From JAHBVY01 sp964415255 (GTDB taxonomy: Bacteria > Myxococcota_A > Polyangia > Polyangiales > Polyangiaceae), in NCBI GenBank assembly GCA_964415255.1, contig CAYQAC010000198.1, positions 1-8,940 on the forward strand: a stretch of 8,940 nt of DNA. The letters are read 5' to 3'. The notes beneath the pieces were generated by a model. The model saw nothing but the letters and a program-made list of their open reading frames with translations. It did not search any database and had not been told where the DNA came from. Shown here one piece after another: positions 6,701 to 8,940 of this stretch. The first letter of the stretch is position 1, and every line of letters starts with the position of its first letter. The position numbers and the translations under genes are program-made.

Positions 6701-7407
6701 TCCGGGTACATCACGCTCATCACGAGCGAGAAGTCCTCCTCCACCAGGGCGCGCCCCTTCACCTCAGACCAAGGGGCGCCGAGCGTCTCTTCGGCGACCT
6801 GCTCGAAGCGCGCCCACTCCTTGTCCCGCTCCAGACGAAGCTCGAAGTCAGCGACCAGCGGCTCGGTGCTGGCGTAGCCCAGGCGCCGCTGCACCTGACG
6901 CACCGCCGCCGCGTGGATGTGCTCGCCGTCGCGCGCGATGCTGCCCACATCGAACACCACCGCGATGGGCTCCACCTTCTGACGGAGCGCGCTCCAGGCG
7001 TTGTGCAGCTCCTGCGCTTTGGGCGAGGTGTCGCGCGCGAGCCAGGCCTCAGCCAGTGAGCCGCCGCTCGGCAACGCCACGCCGTCGAGCGCGAGGCCGA
7101 GCAGCTTGGCGAAGCTTGATTTACCTGAGCCGTAGAAGCCTGAGATCCAAGCGTTGGGCAGATTCGGCCCGCCTGTCTTCTCAAGCCCGGCGCAGATGCC
7201 CCTCAGCAGCCGCAGGTACTGCTCGTGGATGCCGCTCGGCACCCGGCGGTGGTTCGGGTGCTCCTCCGGCCAGCCGCCGGTGATGATGTACTCGCTCACC
7301 TCCGCGGCGAGCTTGTCTGGACTTTGCTCATGGAAATAAACCACGGGCGGGATGTCGCGCGTGATGTCCGAGACGAACAGGTCGCGTATCTTGAGGTCGC
7401 TCTTCAT
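3766..7407 (-). CDS. brxC: BREX P-loop ATPase BrxC
   Basis: BrxC (PglY in BREX-2) is the large ATPase of BREX, a core part of the cytoplasmic complex that works with PglX and PglZ in DNA marking and phage exclusion. The 1213-residue length is normal for the family. The N-terminus is highly typical: IRDLFVSDITRDIPPVVYF, then EVSEYIITGGWPEEHPNHR. Walker A is ISGFYGSGKSSFAK (K96) and Walker B is TLFLVIDEVSQY (277-288, D283 and E284); LLALGQQKLEE (about 316-326) follows as a sensor-like strand. The middle contains the long helical family region, and the C-terminal third (about 950-1213) is rich in Glu, Arg, Leu and Gln and probably coiled-coil. The frame is uninterrupted, so the gene looks intact. 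The start ATG at 7407 overlaps the brxB stop as ATGA, without a clear ribosome binding site of its own, which favours coupling to brxB. Transcription would come from upstream of brxA, outside the window. Confidence 0.95.
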   Translation of the reverse strand: MKSDLKIRDLFVSDITRDIPPVVYFHEQSPDKLAAEVSEYIITGGWPEEHPNHRRVPSGIHEQYLRLLRGICAGLEKTGGPNLPNAWISGFYGSGKSSFAKLLGLALDGVALPSGGSLAEAWLARDTSPKAQELHNAWSALRQKVEPIAVVFDVGSIARDGEHIHAAAVRQVQRRLGYASTEPLVADFELRLERDKEWARFEQVAEETLGAPWSEVKGRALVEEDFSLVMSVMYPERYTDPMSWFTSRGGTHARADSPEEAATAISDMLKARRPEATLFLVIDEVSQYMLANQDRVDRMRAFATALGATLKGKAWLLALGQQKLEEQADDDSLGWAKGRFPPELRVHLAATNIRDVVHQRLLRKRPEAEGQLKALFEQHRAELRLHAYGCDAVTPDEFAEVYPMLPGQIDLILQITSALRTRSTRAQGDDQAIRGLLQLLGELFRDRALAEEPVGTLVTLDHIYDVQHTALDSDVQASMARLMAQVTDDSSGLMVRVAKVVALLELIQETQATDAKLVAQCLYRVVGGGGQLGVISEALEGLRRKNLLSYSEKLGYKIQSSAGEEWEKERHDIGVPGEAISESVQQALKLLLEAPERPSLMGRSFPWAARFSDERRADDVSLLDPRDDAALVVDFRLTKAEPEPAVWIRKSGESAFRDRLVWQCSLTGELEHLARELHRSSALVNKYKPRRESLSAARKLLLQQEENRKEDLTARVHEAVRDAWMAGALYFRGRKIIPREHGASFAKALHAVGVSVLPSLFPSFVPTQVQPSELMQLADPRGNEFLTGPPSKFLGDELGILELDKGRYVAKCDGVAPRRILEHLVAEGGASGGALLSHFGSPPYGYTANVVKACVLGQLRALKLKIVPDGGKEITATRDEGTRELFEKERAFRRATLFPAGEDDIGVTARAKIAQFFEERLGLIMDRDDHAIADAVAEHFPRLAQELREVQERLGQLPGSPEGPAELTKLAGALERCVRGCRQTQPTVREVKRSLDALRDGLVLLQLYRAELTQAAVSAVNAAHQVLQYQAAQLTEIGAQATNVEAAITRVQAQLQGERPWRELSSVEADLEEIRRAYVAERQRLLGWQEREAEAARARLKVRAGFSTLTGEQSHQVLRPFATALTSTSAEAIAPSLIALKDPFTLALTRAEERANDLLDELLSQGQRPLIARVDLQLRNRELTTEAEVRALVHEVEERLLEQVRAGARVRLL

Positions 7408-8057
7408 GGGTAGATCCGGGGCCGGTAGTCGTGGTCAGGGCTCAAGAGCCCCATGAATGAGAGCCCCGTGGGGCTCTGGCGGGTGCCGGGGTAGAGCAGC
7501 ACCACCGGGACTTGGCGCGTGTTGCCGTCCAGGTGGCGCAGCAGGGCAGAGGAGCGGAAGAAGGGGTAGAGCGCCCCGGCGCGGCCGATCAGCGCCAGCG
7601 TGCGATCGACGGCCTCCGGCGGCTGCTTGTCGGCGTAGTCCGAGATGATCTTCGCGCAGTCCGCGGCGATGCCATGTGGGCCTTCAATGAGCGGCGCGAT
7701 CTTGCTCTTCAGGTAGCCGAGGCCGCGCTCAGGTGCGACGCGCGCCATGCGCGCCTCCATGTCAGTCACCCGCTGCACCCAATCTTCCCCCTGGGCCCGG
7801 ACGCGGTCGAGCAGGACCTTCTGCAGGTTGATGGAGAGCACCATCCAACCGCTTTGCATCAGCTGAGCGCTCAGCCGCTGCACCTCACCCCGGAGCATGA
7901 ACTCCTCCTCTGGGGCGTACTGCACGATGGCGAAGCGGAAGTTTCGCATCGTGCTGATGCGCGGGCCGTCCTCCTGAATCAAGTCTTGGCGCAGCGCCGC
8001 GAAGGCGCGCTGGAGCGCACCGCGGGGCGCCCGTGAAGAGGGTGGGTGCAGGCTCAC
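7404..8057 (-). CDS. brxB: BREX protein BrxB (DUF1788)
   Basis: BrxB is a small conserved BREX component of the DUF1788 family; its biochemical role is not established. The 217 residues match the usual length of about 200. Recognisable parts are NFRFAIVQYAPEEEFMLRGE (39-58), the segment GWMVLSINLQKVLLD (70-84), the helical middle, and the characteristic C-terminal GALYPFFRSSALLRHL (161-176) followed by VPVVLLYPGTRQSPTGLSFM (183-202) and a Tyr-Arg ending. No membrane segment is present. The start is GTG at 8057, sharing GTGA with the brxA stop (8054-8057). A strong GGAGGTGG ribosome binding site (8069-8062) sits four bases upstream, inside the brxA 3' end, which supports this start over later ones. 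It overlaps brxC by four bases at the other end, so it is the middle gene of a tightly coupled trio. Confidence 0.92.
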   Translation of the reverse strand: MSLHPPSSRAPRGALQRAFAALRQDLIQEDGPRISTMRNFRFAIVQYAPEEEFMLRGEVQRLSAQLMQSGWMVLSINLQKVLLDRVRAQGEDWVQRVTDMEARMARVAPERGLGYLKSKIAPLIEGPHGIAADCAKIISDYADKQPPEAVDRTLALIGRAGALYPFFRSSALLRHLDGNTRQVPVVLLYPGTRQSPTGLSFMGLLSPDHDYRPRIYP

Positions 8058-8940
8058 GTGGCCACCTCCGCCAGCTGCTCGCTGGGGCTTAGGGTGGCGC
8101 TGGCCCAGGCGCTGAGGCTCGGGTAGCGCCAGCCAAAGTCAACTAAGCTGCCTTGTCGTGAGAAGGCGAGCCCTGGCAGGGCGCGGAGCCGCTGCTCAAG
8201 CGTGCCCTCCTCGAGCGCCAGTGAGCTCAGGTAAGGGTTCATGAGCAGGTTGCCCTCCAGCTTCACCTCACGCAGCAGGTACATCAAGTACTCGAGCGCC
8301 TCGTTCGGCACCCGCGGCAGCGTGAGCTGGCGCAGGCCCTTGTTGGTGCTGACTAGCCCCGCTGAGTACGCGGCGGAGAGCAGCTTGCTGGCGCACTGCA
8401 CGCGCGTCGCTAACGTCCAATGCGCGGGGCCCTCTTCACACACCCAGCGCACGACGTAGTCGCGCGTGATCTCGGGTTTGGGGGTTTGGTACCGCGCCGC
8501 CAGGCTGTGCCCCGTGAACCGCCGGTAGAGCGGATCGGTCAGCTGAAGGTGCCAATGGCAGATGAGGCGCCGGGTGTCCGGCGTCATGTGGGGCCAGCTG
8601 TGGAGCGCCGCGAGCGCGTTGGGGAAGGCGTCGAAGCGCGCTCGCAAGTTGGTGAGCAGCACCGTGACCCGCGCGAGGCTGCGCGCGCCGAACCAATACT
8701 CGTCGAAGGCGCGCGCCGCGACGGCGCCGAGCGCCCCTTGGTGCGCGCCGTCAGCGCGCGCCCAGTAAGCGCGGCTGTCTTCCACCTCGAGCGCGCATTT
8801 GAGCAGCCGTGAGTGCGCCTCCGTCGTCTCCTGGGGGCGCGCTGGGTGCGGCGCCGTCAGGTGGGCTTGGGGTGAGGTGGGCGGCGTGGTGGTGCGCTGT
8901 GAGGTGGGCGGCGTGGCGGTGCGCTGTGAGGTGGGCGGCG
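8054..8940 (-). CDS. brxA: BREX protein BrxA (DUF1819), 5' end beyond the window, with a low-complexity N-terminal extension
   Basis: BrxA is a helical BREX protein of the DUF1819 family, reported to bind DNA in characterised systems. Typical segments are RLICHWHLQLTDPLYRRFTG, EITRDYVVRWV, RVQCASKLLSAAYSAGLV, PRVPNEALEYLMYLLREVKL and, near the end, LPGLAFSRQGSLVDFGWRYP. The only in-frame ATG or GTG near the expected start is the GTG at 8785, but the codons just before it read HSRLLKCALE, continuing into VEDSRAYW. This corresponds to the SRLLKAGAL-type motif at the family N-terminus, so the true start must lie upstream. The frame is open for 51 more codons to the window edge, without ATG, GTG or TTG, and translates to a Thr/Pro/Ser-rich stretch with a nine-residue repeat (PPTSQRTAT). 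At least 294 residues are therefore present, longer than the usual 200-250. The stop overlaps the brxB GTG start. Confidence 0.88.
   Translation of the reverse strand, partial: PPTSQRTATPPTSQRTTTPPTSPQAHLTAPHPARPQETTEAHSRLLKCALEVEDSRAYWARADGAHQGALGAVAARAFDEYWFGARSLARVTVLLTNLRARFDAFPNALAALHSWPHMTPDTRRLICHWHLQLTDPLYRRFTGHSLAARYQTPKPEITRDYVVRWVCEEGPAHWTLATRVQCASKLLSAAYSAGLVSTNKGLRQLTLPRVPNEALEYLMYLLREVKLEGNLLMNPYLSSLALEEGTLEQRLRALPGLAFSRQGSLVDFGWRYPSLSAWASATLSPSEQLAEVAT
8873..8940 (-). repeat. 27-bp tandem repeat, about 2.5 units, in the brxA 5' region
   Basis: Read on the minus strand, the units run 8940-8914, 8913-8887 and a partial 8886-8873. The two full copies differ by a single base, and the array continues off the window. 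In the brxA frame each unit encodes nine residues, PPTSQRTAT/PPTSQRTTT. Because the unit is a multiple of three, copy changes would lengthen or shorten the BrxA N-terminus in frame. If brxA actually starts later, the array would instead lie in the leader. Confidence 0.85.

Noticed and set aside
1..8940. CRISPR array or tRNA gene
   Set aside because: The repeats seen are adjacent tandem units or two distant copies without regular spacers, and no tRNA-like cloverleaf was noticed on reading both strands.

Overview
The window is GC-rich (roughly two thirds by eye) and looks like a chromosomal defence locus. The predicted proteins resemble those I associate with myxobacteria and related high-GC proteobacteria. 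No rRNA or housekeeping marker is present, so the host assignment is an inference.

The backbone is the minus-strand front half of a BREX phage-exclusion operon, read from right to left: brxA (8940 to 8054, 5' end beyond the window), brxB (8057 to 7404), brxC (7407 to 3766) and, after a gap, the N-terminal part of a probable pglX methyltransferase (393 to 1, running off the left edge). brxA/brxB and brxB/brxC overlap by four bases (GTGA and ATGA), so the three are probably translationally coupled. The genes that would fix the BREX type (pglZ with brxL, or pglZ with brxH/brxD) would lie left of base 1, so the type is open; brxA-brxB-brxC-pglX order fits type 1 and close relatives.

Between brxC and pglX, where most BREX-1 operons have only a short spacer, there is about 3.3 kb of extra DNA. 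It carries an AAA+ ATPase on the minus strand (3596 to 2607), of the type normally paired with a subtilisin-like protease (IetA of the IetAS defence system), but no protease is visible. Convergent to it, on the plus strand, is a two-gene unit: a 131-residue protein (904-1299) and a 407-residue protein with a DUF6575-like N-terminus (1296-2519), joined by an ATGA overlap. This cargo lies between two direct copies of a short T-run/G-run/TTGGACAG motif (472-494 and 3733-3759, read on the minus strand). They may mark the duplicated edges of an insertion, or they may be a shared control element ahead of pglX and the ATPase gene.

The 394-903 stretch has no convincing gene. It holds one motif copy, a minus-strand terminator-like hairpin and a (CGCTT)4 microsatellite. 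Two BREX genes also carry low-complexity repeat-encoded segments: Gly-Ala-Ser-Glu repeats near the N-terminus of PglX, and a Thr-Pro-rich 27-bp repeat in the N-terminal extension of BrxA.

Inferred working picture: PglX marks host DNA by adenine methylation, BrxA, BrxB and BrxC supply core BREX functions, and the nested ATPase and plus-strand pair are accessory defence cargo whose roles are not known.
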